Positions 9,174-18,366 of a DNA stretch of 64,000 bases are shown piece after piece; within the stretch, counting starts at the first letter, position 1, and each line of letters starts with the position of its first letter. The notes beneath the pieces were generated by a model, which ran no database searches, was not told the DNA's origin, and was given only the letters and a program-made list of their open reading frames with translations. The stretch comes from Bacteroidetes bacterium UBA4416 (GTDB lineage: Bacteria > Bacteroidota > Bacteroidia > B-17B0 > Aurantibacillaceae). Where the stretch lies: contig DGQK01000024.1 in the NCBI GenBank assembly GCA_002390745.1, positions 62,747 to 126,746 on the forward strand, given 5' to 3'. A program made the translations under genes and the position numbers.

Positions 9174-9276
9174 ATAACAGATTTAAAACCGATTTATGAA
9201 TAGCCTCCCTGCAAAGCAGAACAGCCCGGAGGTGAGGCTATGCCATACGACCATTAAAACCAATTAAGATCCACGT
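9174..9276 (+). promoter_or_regulatory. Structured leader with a possible 23-codon upstream ORF
   Basis: The leader contains an inverted repeat (ATAGCCTC at 9200-9207 pairing with GAGGCTAT at 9234-9241). It also contains an ATG-initiated frame at 9196-9267 (MNSLPAKQNSPEV... 23 codons, TAA) that stops 9 bases before the nucleotidyltransferase start. It may be chance; no run of regulatory codons is apparent. Confidence 0.25.
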
Positions 9277-10287
9277 ATGAAAATTATCATCCCAATGGCA
9301 GGAAAAGGAAAGCGTATGAGGCCTCATACCCTTACTGTTCCTAAGCCTCTGATTCATGTTGCCGGAAAACCAATCGTACAGCGCCTGGTAGAAGATATCA
9401 CCAAGGTATGCGGTGAAAAGGTAGATGAGATCGCCTTTATCATCGGCCCTGATTTCGGTAAAGAAGTAGAGGAAAACCTGGTGAAGATCGCCAATGAGCA
9501 GGGTGCCAAAGGGACGATCTGCTACCAGGAAAAAGCCCTGGGAACCGCTCACGCCATCATGTGTGCGAAGGGATCCATCACCGGCAAAACCGTTGTGGCC
9601 TTTGCCGATACCTTATTCAAAGCGGATTTTGTGATGGATACCAACCAGGAAGGTGTGATCTGGGTGCAGGGCATCGAAGACCCAAGCCAGTTCGGCGTCG
9701 TGAAGCTGAACGATGCGGGCGTGATTACCGACTTCGTGGAAAAGCCATCGACCTTTGTGAGCAACCTCGCCATCATCGGCATCTATTATTTCAAAGACGG
9801 CGACAACCTCAAAAAAGAGCTGCAGTACCTGCTTGACAACAATATTACCGAAAAAGGAGAGTTCCAGCTCACCAATGCCCTGGAGAACATGAAGCAAAAA
9901 GGCATAGCCTTTACACCTGGCAAAGTAACCGAGTGGCTCGATTGTGGAAATAAAGACGCAACGGTATATACCAACCAACGGGTATTGGAATTTGATAAAG
10001 GAAAAGCGAGCTTAAAAGGAAAGAATATCGTGACGGAAAACAGCCTCATCATCGAGCCTTGCTTTATCGGTGACAATGTGGTGATCCGGAATTCCATCGT
10101 GGGGCCTCACGCTTCTATCGGTGCGGGCTGCGAAATGAAGGACGTCATCCTGAAGAACAGCATCGTGCAGGCCAATACCAAACTTTGCGGCGCCAACATC
10201 TCCAACAGCATGATCGGCGAAGGCGCCACCGTGAAAGGGAAAGCCCTCGACATCAGCATGAGCGATTACAGCACCATTTCCCTTTAA
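9277..10287 (+). CDS. Sugar-1-phosphate nucleotidyltransferase
   Basis: A 336-residue NTP-transferase with the signature PMAGKGKRMRPHTLTVPKPL at the N-terminus (nucleotide-binding G-x-G-x-R and the PKPL lysine) and a sugar-binding EKP motif (DFVEKPS). The C-terminal 100 residues carry hexapeptide-like left-handed beta-helix repeats (FIGDNVVIRNSIVG, SIGAGCEMKDVIL). It resembles glucose-1-phosphate thymidylyl- or uridylyltransferases; the sequence does not settle which sugar nucleotide is made. It heads an operon with a TPR lipoprotein, a DUF4292 lipoprotein and an EnvC-like protein, which points to envelope polysaccharide or wall work. Confidence 0.88.
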   Translation: MKIIIPMAGKGKRMRPHTLTVPKPLIHVAGKPIVQRLVEDITKVCGEKVDEIAFIIGPDFGKEVEENLVKIANEQGAKGTICYQEKALGTAHAIMCAKGSITGKTVVAFADTLFKADFVMDTNQEGVIWVQGIEDPSQFGVVKLNDAGVITDFVEKPSTFVSNLAIIGIYYFKDGDNLKKELQYLLDNNITEKGEFQLTNALENMKQKGIAFTPGKVTEWLDCGNKDATVYTNQRVLEFDKGKASLKGKNIVTENSLIIEPCFIGDNVVIRNSIVGPHASIGAGCEMKDVILKNSIVQANTKLCGANISNSMIGEGATVKGKALDISMSDYSTISL

Positions 10288-10316
10288 GGAGAATTATTAA
10301 ACGGAGGCAAATTAAC

Positions 10317-12062
10317 TTGAGATCAGCTCTTCATACTCTTTTTGTGATCCTGCTGCTGGCCACAGCGGCTGCCGGATCATCCTGTAAATCGAAAAAGCAG
10401 GCCACAGCGGCAACAAGCCCTAAAACAAAGGGCCTCACAGCCGACCAGCAGGCCGAGTTTGCCTACGATTTTGTGGAAGGCTGCAAAGAGCGTATGAAAG
10501 GCAACGTGGAGAATGCGGAAGCACGCTTCAAAAACTGCCTGAAGCTCAATCCTTCTTCGGCTGCGGTAAAATACGAGCTCGGCAATATATACCGCTTTGC
10601 CGCGCAATACGACATGGCCCTTCGCTTTGCGAAAGAGTGTGCTTCGGATGATCCGAAAAACCAGTGGTATCAGCTCCTTTACATCGAATGCCTTCACAGC
10701 AAACGCCTCTACCAGCAGGCAGCGGAGGTATACAGCCGCCTTGTAAAAATCTATCCTGAGAAACCCGAATTTTATGAAGGCCTGGCCGCCGAATACATGT
10801 ATGCCGGCTCTTATGAAAAATCCTATAAGGTGTACGACGAGCTTGAAAAAAAATTCGGGCCAAATGAAAGCTTCAGCCTTAACAAGATCAAACTACTGAA
10901 GCAAACCAAGCGCCCGGCAGAAGCAGAGCAGGAATTCAAAAAACTGATCAGGCTTAACCCGACCGAAGCCCGCTACTACACGTTCCTTGCCGAGTTTTAC
11001 CAGGACACCCAGCAAAATGACAAGGCCCTGGAAACCTACAGGGAAGTGCTGAAATTCGACCCGGATAACCCGATGGTACACCTGGCGATGGCAGACTACT
11101 ACAAGTCGGTAAACGATAAGGAGAATTTCTTCAGGGAGATGAAGATTGCCTTTGAGAACCCCGACCTGGATGTGGAAACCAAGTACAAGATCCTGGCTTC
11201 CTACTACGACCTTTCGGCGAGGAACGATGAGTTCAAACAGCAGGCCTATGAGCTGGCAGCGATCATGATCCGCGTTCACCCCAAATCGGGCGAGGCGTAC
11301 GGCATGTATGCCGAATACCTGTTCAGGGACAAAAAAATGAAGGAAGCGCGCGATGAATATGTCCTGGCTGTAACATACGACAAAACACATTTCGATCCCT
11401 GGAACAAGCTGATGTACATTGATGCCGACCTTGCAGATTATACCAGCCTCGAAAGCCACAGCAGCGAAGCGATCGAGCTTTTCCCCAACCAGGCAACACC
11501 ATACTATTTCAACGGCCTGGCCAATATCCAGCTGAAGCACTACGAAAAAGCAGTGGAGTCGCTGCGTGATGGCATTGAGTTTGTTTATTCCAACAACCAG
11601 CTGCTGATCGATTTTTATTCGAACCTGGGCTTTGCTTATAACTACATGAAAGACCATGAGAAGTCGGACAAGGCCTTTGACGATGCCCTGAAAGTAGACC
11701 CTGACAATACGCAGGTGCTGAACAACTATGCATACTTTCTTTCGCTTCGCAAAAAAAACCTGGAAAAGGCGGAAAAATTTTCGCGCCGCAGCAACGAGCT
11801 TTCGCCCAACAATGCGGTATACATGGATACTTACGGCTGGATCCTCTACCAGCAGGGAAAATATGCCCAGGCCGAAGAATGGCTGGCTTCTGCCGTTAAA
11901 ATGTCCGGAAAGCGCTCGGCCATCTCCGAGCACTACGGCGATGTGCTCTACCAGCTGGGCAAAAAACAAGAGGCGCTCATCTATTGGAAACAGGCGAAGG
12001 AAAGCGGGGAAGGATCTGAATTACTGGATAAAAAGATCAACGACCAGAAATTATACGAATAG
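10317..12062 (+). CDS. TPR-repeat lipoprotein
   Basis: The frame is open further upstream into the preceding gene, but the first sensible start is TTG 10317. It is preceded by GGAGG at 10303-10307 and gives an n-region/hydrophobic core/Cys layout (LLLATAAAGSSC), so a lipoprotein of 581 residues. The rest is a chain of tetratricopeptide repeats from about residue 40 to the end (for example YELGNIYRFAAQYDMALRFA and NNYAYFLSLRKKNLEKAE). Such proteins are periplasm-facing scaffolds. The lipobox is weak (GSSC), and the TTG start is inferred. It lies 29 bases after the nucleotidyltransferase and 23 before the DUF4292 gene, a grouping I recall in other Bacteroidota. Confidence 0.85.
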   Translation: MRSALHTLFVILLLATAAAGSSCKSKKQATAATSPKTKGLTADQQAEFAYDFVEGCKERMKGNVENAEARFKNCLKLNPSSAAVKYELGNIYRFAAQYDMALRFAKECASDDPKNQWYQLLYIECLHSKRLYQQAAEVYSRLVKIYPEKPEFYEGLAAEYMYAGSYEKSYKVYDELEKKFGPNESFSLNKIKLLKQTKRPAEAEQEFKKLIRLNPTEARYYTFLAEFYQDTQQNDKALETYREVLKFDPDNPMVHLAMADYYKSVNDKENFFREMKIAFENPDLDVETKYKILASYYDLSARNDEFKQQAYELAAIMIRVHPKSGEAYGMYAEYLFRDKKMKEARDEYVLAVTYDKTHFDPWNKLMYIDADLADYTSLESHSSEAIELFPNQATPYYFNGLANIQLKHYEKAVESLRDGIEFVYSNNQLLIDFYSNLGFAYNYMKDHEKSDKAFDDALKVDPDNTQVLNNYAYFLSLRKKNLEKAEKFSRRSNELSPNNAVYMDTYGWILYQQGKYAQAEEWLASAVKMSGKRSAISEHYGDVLYQLGKKQEALIYWKQAKESGEGSELLDKKINDQKLYE

Positions 12063-12085
12063 CCTGGCCATTTAACATTGCATTC

Positions 12086-12973
12086 ATGAACCATACTGTA
12101 CGCTCATATACTCATTTTATACTCATTGCCGTGCTGGCCGCCTGGATGGCTTCCTGCAAAACCAAAAAAGGCATTCAGAAATCGCAGGTAGCCCAAACGG
12201 AGGATACAACAACAGGCAAGTGCCGCCTGCTCTTCAAAACATCCAAATCGCTGACCAAAAACCTGAAGCAAAAAGAACTGAATTATAAATGGGTGTACGC
12301 CAAAGCCGATGTGCAAACCTTGATAGACGGCGAGGACCAGAACCTCGACGTGAGGATCAGGGGCCGCAGGGACAGCGCGATCTGGATCCAGATACAGGCT
12401 GTAGGCCTTATCGATGTGGCCAAGCTGCTCATTACCCGCGACTCGGTGAAAATGGTGGTATACATCAAAAAACAATTCTTTGTGGGTGATTTCAACTACA
12501 TCAACCAGCTGCTGAATGCCGACCTTGACTTCGATCTTCTGCAGGCCGCCTTATTCGGTAACAGTGCCGATTTCGACGACGATGACACCAAGCTGAAACC
12601 GATGGCTGACCGGGAAAACTGCAATTATAAGCTGAGCACCGAACGAAAACGGAAATTAAAACGTATAACATCCGGCCAGGACTCCCTGAAGCGCTCACTC
12701 CAAACCATGACGCTGGACCCTGAGACTTTTAAGATCATCAATAATGATTTTGTAGATGTAAGCACTAACCGGAAATTCAACGCCACCTACTCCAAATTCA
12801 TGGCCGTAGACTCTGTTTTTGCACCGCATCATGTTGATATTGATATCGTCGCGGAGAAGAAAATTAACCTTAAAATTAACTATGTTCGCATAGAAATTAA
12901 CCAGCCGCAGAAAATGCCGCTGAACATACCAAAGAGCTATGACCCTATTCCGATCAGAAAAGAGAAAAAATAA
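12086..12973 (+). CDS. DUF4292 lipoprotein
   Basis: A 295-residue lipoprotein with Cys24 after the hydrophobic segment (LAAWMASC). The body matches the DUF4292 pattern: an N-terminal KWVYAKADVQ strand set, RGRRDSAIWIQI, LITRDSVKMVVYIKKQFFVGDF and a C-terminal IRIEINQP-like strand region, suggesting a LolA/LolB-like half-barrel. A direct role is unknown; its conserved place before the EnvC-like gene suggests an outer-membrane or lipoprotein-handling function. The 3' end overlaps the EnvC-like gene by 35 bases, implying coupled translation. Confidence 0.85.
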   Translation: MNHTVRSYTHFILIAVLAAWMASCKTKKGIQKSQVAQTEDTTTGKCRLLFKTSKSLTKNLKQKELNYKWVYAKADVQTLIDGEDQNLDVRIRGRRDSAIWIQIQAVGLIDVAKLLITRDSVKMVVYIKKQFFVGDFNYINQLLNADLDFDLLQAALFGNSADFDDDDTKLKPMADRENCNYKLSTERKRKLKRITSGQDSLKRSLQTMTLDPETFKIINNDFVDVSTNRKFNATYSKFMAVDSVFAPHHVDIDIVAEKKINLKINYVRIEINQPQKMPLNIPKSYDPIPIRKEKK

Positions 12974-14294
12974 CCTTCTTTATTTAGGGTTATGCTTCTT
13001 TTTTATCGGTTTGTATACGTCCGCAGGTTTCGCTCAAACCAAATCTCCATCGCAGAAAGAGCTACAAAACAAACGTAACAAGCTCAACGATGACATCAAA
13101 CAGCTCAACAACCAGCTGAGCCAGACCAAAGCCAATAAGAAATCAAAGATCAACAACATTGTGGTGATCAATACCAAGATCAAGGTGCGTGAGGAGCTCA
13201 TCTCCACCATCAACAGCGAATTGTCGAAGATCAACACCAGCATCAAAAAAAACACAGGTGAAGTAAATTCCCTGAGGCAAAACCTGGAAAAGCTGAAAGG
13301 GGAATATGCCAAGATGATCTATTTTGCCCAACGCAACCAGGATTCCTACACCAAGCTCATGTTCCTTTTTGCTTCCGGAGATTTCAACCAGGCATACATC
13401 AGGCTCCGCTATTTCCAGCAGTACACGGCCTTTCGCAAGAAGCAGGCTGCCGAGATCCTGTCGACTCAGCTGGTGCTTAGCGGCAAGCTGAAAGAACTCG
13501 AAGCGCAGAGGCATGAAAAGAATATGCTCCTGGGCAATGAGCAAAGTGAGAAGACCCTGCTCGACAGCGAGAAGCAACAGCAGGAAATTGTGCTGAGCGA
13601 ATTGCAGCAGCAGGAAAAAGAATTGAAGGAAGAGCTCGAAAAGAAAAAACGGGATGCGGAGAATTTGCAGATTGCTATTAAAAAACTGATCGAGGCGGAG
13701 ATTAAACGCAAGCTCGAAGAATCGGCCCGCATCGCCGCCGAGAAGGCCGCTAAAGCGGAGAAGCTGGCGAAAACCAAAGCCACGGCGAAAGACAGCAAGA
13801 CCAAAGTAAAGCCTGAAGTGAAGACAAGTACTCCTGCCAAAGCCACGGCACCGGAGCTGACGGAAGAAGCGGAAGCCCTGGGCGCAGACTTTGCCGGCAG
13901 CCGTGGCAAGCTACCATGGCCTGTGGTGAAAGGCGTGATCTGCCAGCCCTATGGCGAGTATGAGCACCCGGCCATCAAAGGCTTTATGATGAATAACAAC
14001 GGCGTGGATATATGCACTGCTAAAGGCTCGCAGGCCAGGGCCGTATTCGACGGCGAAGTGACCGGCGTGGCGGTATCGCCCACCGGCGGCTACCTGATCC
14101 TCATCAGGCATGGCGAATATTTAAGCGTGTATAGCAATATCGAAAAGCCTTTTGTCAAACAAGGCGAGAAAGTCTCTACCAAACAAGCTATCGGGACCAT
14201 TGCGGAGGATGACGGCAAAACGAGCATGAACCTCCAGATCTGGAAAGGCCAGAAAACCATGGACCCTAGCGGATGGCTGTACAATGCTCGCTAA
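12939..14294 (+). CDS. EnvC-like murein hydrolase activator with degenerate M23 domain
   Basis: A 451-residue exported protein: signal peptide to about residue 33 (GFAQ), a long coiled coil (about 38-275, rich in K/E/L/Q), an alanine/lysine linker (about 265-310) and a C-terminal LytM/M23 domain. The zinc ligands of active M23 endopeptidases are not kept: the HxxxD position reads Asn353...Asp357 (NNGVD), the HxH position reads Ser429-x-Asn431 (SMNLQIW), and the YxHL histidine is Asn (VYSNI). This is the same kind of loss seen in EnvC of enterobacteria, which activates amidases instead of cutting peptidoglycan. It starts inside the DUF4292 gene. Confidence 0.88.
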   Translation: MTLFRSEKRKNNLLYLGLCFFFIGLYTSAGFAQTKSPSQKELQNKRNKLNDDIKQLNNQLSQTKANKKSKINNIVVINTKIKVREELISTINSELSKINTSIKKNTGEVNSLRQNLEKLKGEYAKMIYFAQRNQDSYTKLMFLFASGDFNQAYIRLRYFQQYTAFRKKQAAEILSTQLVLSGKLKELEAQRHEKNMLLGNEQSEKTLLDSEKQQQEIVLSELQQQEKELKEELEKKKRDAENLQIAIKKLIEAEIKRKLEESARIAAEKAAKAEKLAKTKATAKDSKTKVKPEVKTSTPAKATAPELTEEAEALGADFAGSRGKLPWPVVKGVICQPYGEYEHPAIKGFMMNNNGVDICTAKGSQARAVFDGEVTGVAVSPTGGYLILIRHGEYLSVYSNIEKPFVKQGEKVSTKQAIGTIAEDDGKTSMNLQIWKGQKTMDPSGWLYNAR

Positions 14295-14325
14295 TTAACT
14301 ATTAAATTTCAAGACACACACGCGT

Positions 14326-15516
14326 ATGATTATTGAACCGAGAATGAGAGGCTTTATCTGCCTGACTGCCCACCCGTCGGGCTGCGAAAAAAATGTGCTG
14401 GATCAGATCAGCTATATCAGGTCGAAGGGCCCGGTCGATGGCCCTAAAAACGTGCTGGTGATCGGCGCTTCCACAGGCTTTGGATTATCCTCCCGTATAG
14501 CCGCTGCCTTCGGCTCCGGCGCTGCCACCATCGGCGTTTTCTTTGAAAAAGCTCCCCAGGCCGGGAAAACAGCTTCTCCTGGCTGGTACAACAGCGCGGC
14601 TTTTCAAAAGCATGCAGAGAACGCGGGTCTTTACGCAAAAAGCATCAACGGCGACGCCTTCTCTACGGAAGTGAAAGAAAAAACCATCGACCTTATCAAA
14701 AAAGACCTTGGCAAAGTGGACCTGGTCATCTACAGCCTTGCCTCACCTGTAAGGACGAATCCGGCAACGGGCGTCACACACCGCTCTGTCCTGAAGCCAA
14801 TCGGCCAGACCTTCACCAATAAAACGGTCGACTTTCATACAGGTGTTGTTTCAAACATCACCATTGAGCCTTGCAACGATGAGGACATCAAAAATACAGT
14901 TGCCGTTATGGGCGGCGAAGACTGGGATATGTGGATGGATGCCCTGATAGCCGCCGATGCGCTGGCTGAGAATGCCCTTACCATCGCTTACTCGTATATC
15001 GGGCCGTCGCTCACAGAGCCGGTATACCGCAAAGGCACGATCGGCGCCGCCAAAGACCACCTGGAAGCAACGGCATTTACCATTACAGAAAAATTAAAGA
15101 ACCTCGGGGGAAAAGCCTATGTGTCGGTCAATAAAGCGCTTGTCACACAGGCCAGCTCAGCCATTCCGGTAATCCCGCTGTATATTTCCCTGCTCTACAA
15201 AGTGATGAAAGAGAAAGGCATTCATGAAGGCTGCATCGAGCAAATGCAACGCCTGTTTGCCGACAGACTTTACACAGGGCAGTCCGTAGCCACCGACGAC
15301 AAGGGCCGGATCCGGATTGACGACTGGGAAATGCGGGACGACGTTCAGAAAGCGGTATCCGCTCTATGGGAAGAAGCCACCACGGAAAGCCTTCCGGCAC
15401 TGGGGGATTTAAAAGGCTACCGCCACGAATTTCTGAAGCTCTTCGGCTTTGAAGCCAGCGGTGTTGATTACCAGGCCGACGCAAACGAAGAGGTGCAAGT
15501 GTCAAACCTCGTTTAA
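14326..15516 (+). CDS. fabV: Trans-2-enoyl-CoA/ACP reductase
   Basis: FabV-type enoyl reductase (396 residues, normal length) for the last step of fatty acid elongation, an unusually long SDR relative. The NAD-binding segment VLVIGASTGFGLSSR is at about residues 43-57. The family's wide catalytic spacing Y-x8-K is intact as Tyr234 and Lys243 (PVYRKGTIGAAK). The N-terminus GFICLTAHPSGC is typical. It follows the EnvC-like gene by 31 bases and is closed by the hairpin at 15549. FabV proteins are generally triclosan-tolerant compared with FabI. Confidence 0.96.
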   Translation: MIIEPRMRGFICLTAHPSGCEKNVLDQISYIRSKGPVDGPKNVLVIGASTGFGLSSRIAAAFGSGAATIGVFFEKAPQAGKTASPGWYNSAAFQKHAENAGLYAKSINGDAFSTEVKEKTIDLIKKDLGKVDLVIYSLASPVRTNPATGVTHRSVLKPIGQTFTNKTVDFHTGVVSNITIEPCNDEDIKNTVAVMGGEDWDMWMDALIAADALAENALTIAYSYIGPSLTEPVYRKGTIGAAKDHLEATAFTITEKLKNLGGKAYVSVNKALVTQASSAIPVIPLYISLLYKVMKEKGIHEGCIEQMQRLFADRLYTGQSVATDDKGRIRIDDWEMRDDVQKAVSALWEEATTESLPALGDLKGYRHEFLKLFGFEASGVDYQADANEEVQVSNLV

Positions 15517-15548
15517 GCTTTTTGAACCAGCGCTCCGAAAAGGAATGC

Positions 15549-15577
15549 AAAAAGCCCGTCGATCGACGGGCTTTTTT
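15549..15577. terminator. Bidirectional intrinsic terminator after fabV
   Basis: A perfect inverted repeat reads A5 GCCCGTCGA / TCGACGGGC T6, with the A-run on one side and the T-run on the other. It can serve fabV on the plus strand and the MORN lipoprotein gene (stop at 15607) on the minus strand. Confidence 0.9.
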
Positions 15578-15606
15578 AGTATGTTCCTATACCGGATTTT
15601 GAGAAC

Positions 15607-16101
15607 TTAATTCACGAGGCCTGTTTCCTCATCATTGCGGAATGCACGCCTGTCCACTTCCTTACCGCTCTCGTCATAATAGAACCAAAGGCTGTCTTTC
15701 AGGTCATTCTTATACCAGCCCTTGTAATGCACTTTGCCATCGGGGAAATACACGATGGTTTCGCCGTGTTTCTTTCCTTTGTCGTAATAGCACTCGCTCC
15801 ACTTGATGCCGGTATCGTAGAACGCCATCCAATGCCCGTGGCGCACCCCAAAGCGGAAGTTGCCGGTAAATTTGATGATGCCGTTGTCGTATTTATCGAC
15901 ATAGTCGCCGGTGTAATCGGCATCCGGCGGAATAATAGCAAATTCGCTGTTTGGATTCACCGTGATGGGCTTAACAGCACTCTTCACTGAATCCTCTTTG
16001 CGTTTGGTTTCTTTCGCAGCTTCCTGCTCATTGCTCTTGCAGGCGCCTAACAGTAAGGCAAAGCCGGCAAGTGATAAGGTCATACAAAACAATTTTTTCA
16101 T
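15607..16101 (-). CDS. MORN-variant (YwqK-like) lipoprotein
   Basis: Start at the ATG at 16101, which gives a lipoprotein signal (MKKLFC to LLLGAC, Cys21) and 164 residues; a frame open further upstream would only add a hydrophilic extension. The C-terminal half has three to four MORN-variant repeats (NGIIKFTGNFRFGVRHGHW, GKKHGETIVYFPDG, KGWYKNDLKDSLWFYYDESG) as in YwqK-type proteins. Databases often label these toxin-antitoxin parts, but nothing here supports that. It starts 10 bases after the polyprenyl synthase stop and is probably in the same transcript. Confidence 0.8.
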   Translation of the reverse strand: MKKLFCMTLSLAGFALLLGACKSNEQEAAKETKRKEDSVKSAVKPITVNPNSEFAIIPPDADYTGDYVDKYDNGIIKFTGNFRFGVRHGHWMAFYDTGIKWSECYYDKGKKHGETIVYFPDGKVHYKGWYKNDLKDSLWFYYDESGKEVDRRAFRNDEETGLVN

Positions 16102-16111
16102 GTGCAACTGG

Positions 16112-17086
16112 TTATTTTTTACGTTCGATCGAATAATTAACAAGCTGGATCAGGCTTTGTTTGGAGGGGCTCTCAGGGACATCCTTCAAGAGGTCCAGAG
16201 CTTTCTCCTTATACTGATGCATAATGCCTTCCGCATAAGCGATACCGCCTTTTTCATATACGAAGCTGATCACTTCAGCCACGCGCTTCGGGTCATTATT
16301 GTGGTTCTTTACAATATTGATGATCCTGCGCCTGTCTGTCCAGTTGGAGTTGTTGAGCGCGTAGATCAGCGGCAACGTCATTTTCTTTTCTTTGATATCG
16401 ATGCCGGTAGGTTTTCCGATGGTGGTATCATCCCCAAAATCGAAGAGGTCGTCCTTGATCTGAAAAGCAATGCCCGTGTTGATGCCGAACTCCCTGAAGC
16501 GAGCAACCATTGCTTCGTCCTTACTCACCGAAGCCACACCAACCGCACAACAGGCGGCAATAAGCGTTGCTGTTTTTTTGGTAATGATCTCGAAATAAAC
16601 TTCCTCCGAAATATCAAGCTTGCGGGCTTTTTCAATTTGCAGCAATTCGCCTTCCGCCATTTCGCGCACGGCATGATTAGCGATCTTCAACAAATGAAAG
16701 TCATCATGATCCAGCGACAGGGACAATCCGTTTGACAGGAGAAAATCCCCGATCAGGACAGCGATCTTGTTTTTCCAAAGCGCATTCACACTAAAGAAAC
16801 CGCGGCGCTCGTTGCTGTCGTCCACTACATCGTCGTGCACCAGCGTTGCTGTATGCAGCAGCTCGATCAGCGATGCCGCCCTGTAGGTGCTTTCGTTGAA
16901 ATCGCCGGCACACCGGGCGCTCAGGAACACAAACATCGGCCTGATCTGCTTGCCCTTGCGCTTCACAATATAAGTGGTGATCTTATCCAGCAGGGGAACG
17001 GTGGTTTTCATGGCTTGTTTGAATTTAATTTCAAACTCATCCATTTGCGTGCTGATAGGCGCTTTTATTTGGTCAACAATATCCAC
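16112..17086 (-). CDS. All-trans polyprenyl diphosphate synthase
   Basis: A 324-residue class-I isoprenyl synthase. The first Asp-rich motif is D85-D86-VV-D89 (LVHDDVVDD) and the second is KDDLFDF. GKQIRP near residue 45 binds the IPP diphosphate. Small residues upstream of the first motif suggest a long-chain product, probably the menaquinone side chain; chain length is not proven by sequence. It begins with GTG at 17086; the next ATG would cost 14 residues of a conserved helix. A near-consensus -7 box (TATATTTA) lies just upstream. Confidence 0.93.
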   Translation of the reverse strand: MDIVDQIKAPISTQMDEFEIKFKQAMKTTVPLLDKITTYIVKRKGKQIRPMFVFLSARCAGDFNESTYRAASLIELLHTATLVHDDVVDDSNERRGFFSVNALWKNKIAVLIGDFLLSNGLSLSLDHDDFHLLKIANHAVREMAEGELLQIEKARKLDISEEVYFEIITKKTATLIAACCAVGVASVSKDEAMVARFREFGINTGIAFQIKDDLFDFGDDTTIGKPTGIDIKEKKMTLPLIYALNNSNWTDRRRIINIVKNHNNDPKRVAEVISFVYEKGGIAYAEGIMHQYKEKALDLLKDVPESPSKQSLIQLVNYSIERKK

Positions 17087-17218
17087 TCCGAAATTAGCGT
17101 AAATATAGGATTAAATTAACGAAGTAAATAATGCCGCAAATGTGGCATATTCAAGAAGATGTCCCGGGGGTGATTTGTGCTAATGATTAACCGTACAGTC
17201 ACTCTATGCGCTCAATGA

Positions 17219-18280
17219 TTATTTATACACCGGCTGCGCGGTTTTATTTTTATTCACCAGCTGCCCGCAGGCGGCATCAATGTCTTTGCCCCTGCTCCGG
17301 CGCACATTCACAATGATGCCTTTACTTTCGAGGTGCTTTACAAAAGCCTCCAGGCGCTCCGGCGTGGTTTGCCTGAATTCCCCTTCGTCGATAGGATTGT
17401 ATTCGATGATATTCACCTTAGCCGTTGTTTTCCGGCAGAAGTCTGCCAGCTCACGCGCATCCTGGATTCCATCATTAAAGTCTTTGAACACAATGTATTC
17501 AAAGGTCACCCGCGACCCTGTCTTCTCATAAAAATAGTTCAGCGCTTCTTCGAGGTTATCAAGCGAATTGCTTTCATTGATAGGCATGATGTGGTTGCGC
17601 TTCTCATCGTTGGCGGCATGCAGAGACAAAGCCAGGTTGAATTTCACCTGGTCATCGCCCAGTTTGATGATCATTTTGGCGATGCCGGCCGTACTCACCG
17701 TAATGCGACCCGGGCTCATATTCAAGCCATCGGGCGAGGTGATCCTGTCCACGGAGCGCATCATTTCGGCATAATTAAGTAAAGGCTCGCCCATGCCCAT
17801 ATATACAATATTGGTGAGTGCCTGGTCGTATTTGGTTTCCGCCAGGTTTTTCACAAGCGCCACCTGATCATAGATCTCGTCGGCATTAAGGTTCCGGAGT
17901 CGCTTTAACTTTCCGGTGGCGCAGAATTTACAAGTAAGGCTGCAACCCACCTGCGAAGAGATGCATGCCGTCATGCGGGTTGGCGTAGGGATCAGGACAC
18001 TTTCCACCACATTGCCATCCGAGAGCCTCATCGCGCATTTGATGGTACGGTCGCTGCTCACCTGCATGTCGCTTATGACCACAGCATTGATCACAAAATT
18101 CTCTTTGAGCCAGTCGCGCAGGGGCTTCGACAGGTTCGACATCTCGTCGAAGCTGTGAGCGCTTTTTTTCCACAGCCATTCATACACCTGTTTGGCGCGG
18201 AACTTCGCTTCTCCCTTTTCCTTGAGAATATCCACGAGCTGGGCTTCCGTTAAGGCGCGTATGTCTTTTTTCGCTTGCAT
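17219..18280 (-). CDS. rlmN: Dual-specificity RNA methyltransferase
   Basis: Radical SAM enzyme that methylates C2 of adenosine 2503 in 23S rRNA and adenosine 37 in some tRNAs. The [4Fe-4S] cluster cysteines are Cys113, Cys117 and Cys120 (CSLTCKFC), and a C-terminal cysteine in DAACGQL is the methyl-transferring partner of the family. It has 353 residues from ATG 18280; an in-frame TTG at 18286 is less likely because it falls at the expected transcription start below the -7 box at 18291. Confidence 0.96.
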   Translation of the reverse strand: MQAKKDIRALTEAQLVDILKEKGEAKFRAKQVYEWLWKKSAHSFDEMSNLSKPLRDWLKENFVINAVVISDMQVSSDRTIKCAMRLSDGNVVESVLIPTPTRMTACISSQVGCSLTCKFCATGKLKRLRNLNADEIYDQVALVKNLAETKYDQALTNIVYMGMGEPLLNYAEMMRSVDRITSPDGLNMSPGRITVSTAGIAKMIIKLGDDQVKFNLALSLHAANDEKRNHIMPINESNSLDNLEEALNYFYEKTGSRVTFEYIVFKDFNDGIQDARELADFCRKTTAKVNIIEYNPIDEGEFRQTTPERLEAFVKHLESKGIIVNVRRSRGKDIDAACGQLVNKNKTAQPVYK

Positions 18281-18290
18281 GGGCAATATG

Positions 18291-18298
18291 CAAAGATA
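18291..18298 (-). promoter_or_regulatory. -7 box (TATCTTTG) of rlmN
   Basis: Reads TATCTTTG on the minus strand, 10 bases upstream of ATG 18280, so the leader would be only a few bases. Confidence 0.45.
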
Positions 18299-18366
18299 GG
18301 CTTATTTCATCATAAATATTTATATTTAGTGCTCAAATCAGCAGCTTCAACCCAGCCTTCAACCCT

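Noticed and set aside
10893..11969. Long minus-strand frame opposite the TPR gene
   Set aside because: The plus strand encodes clear TPR repeats; the antisense frame is a by-product.
15607..16101. YwqK-type antitoxin of a toxin-antitoxin pair
   Set aside because: No toxin-like neighbour; the label comes from MORN-variant repeats, which occur in many unrelated lipoproteins.
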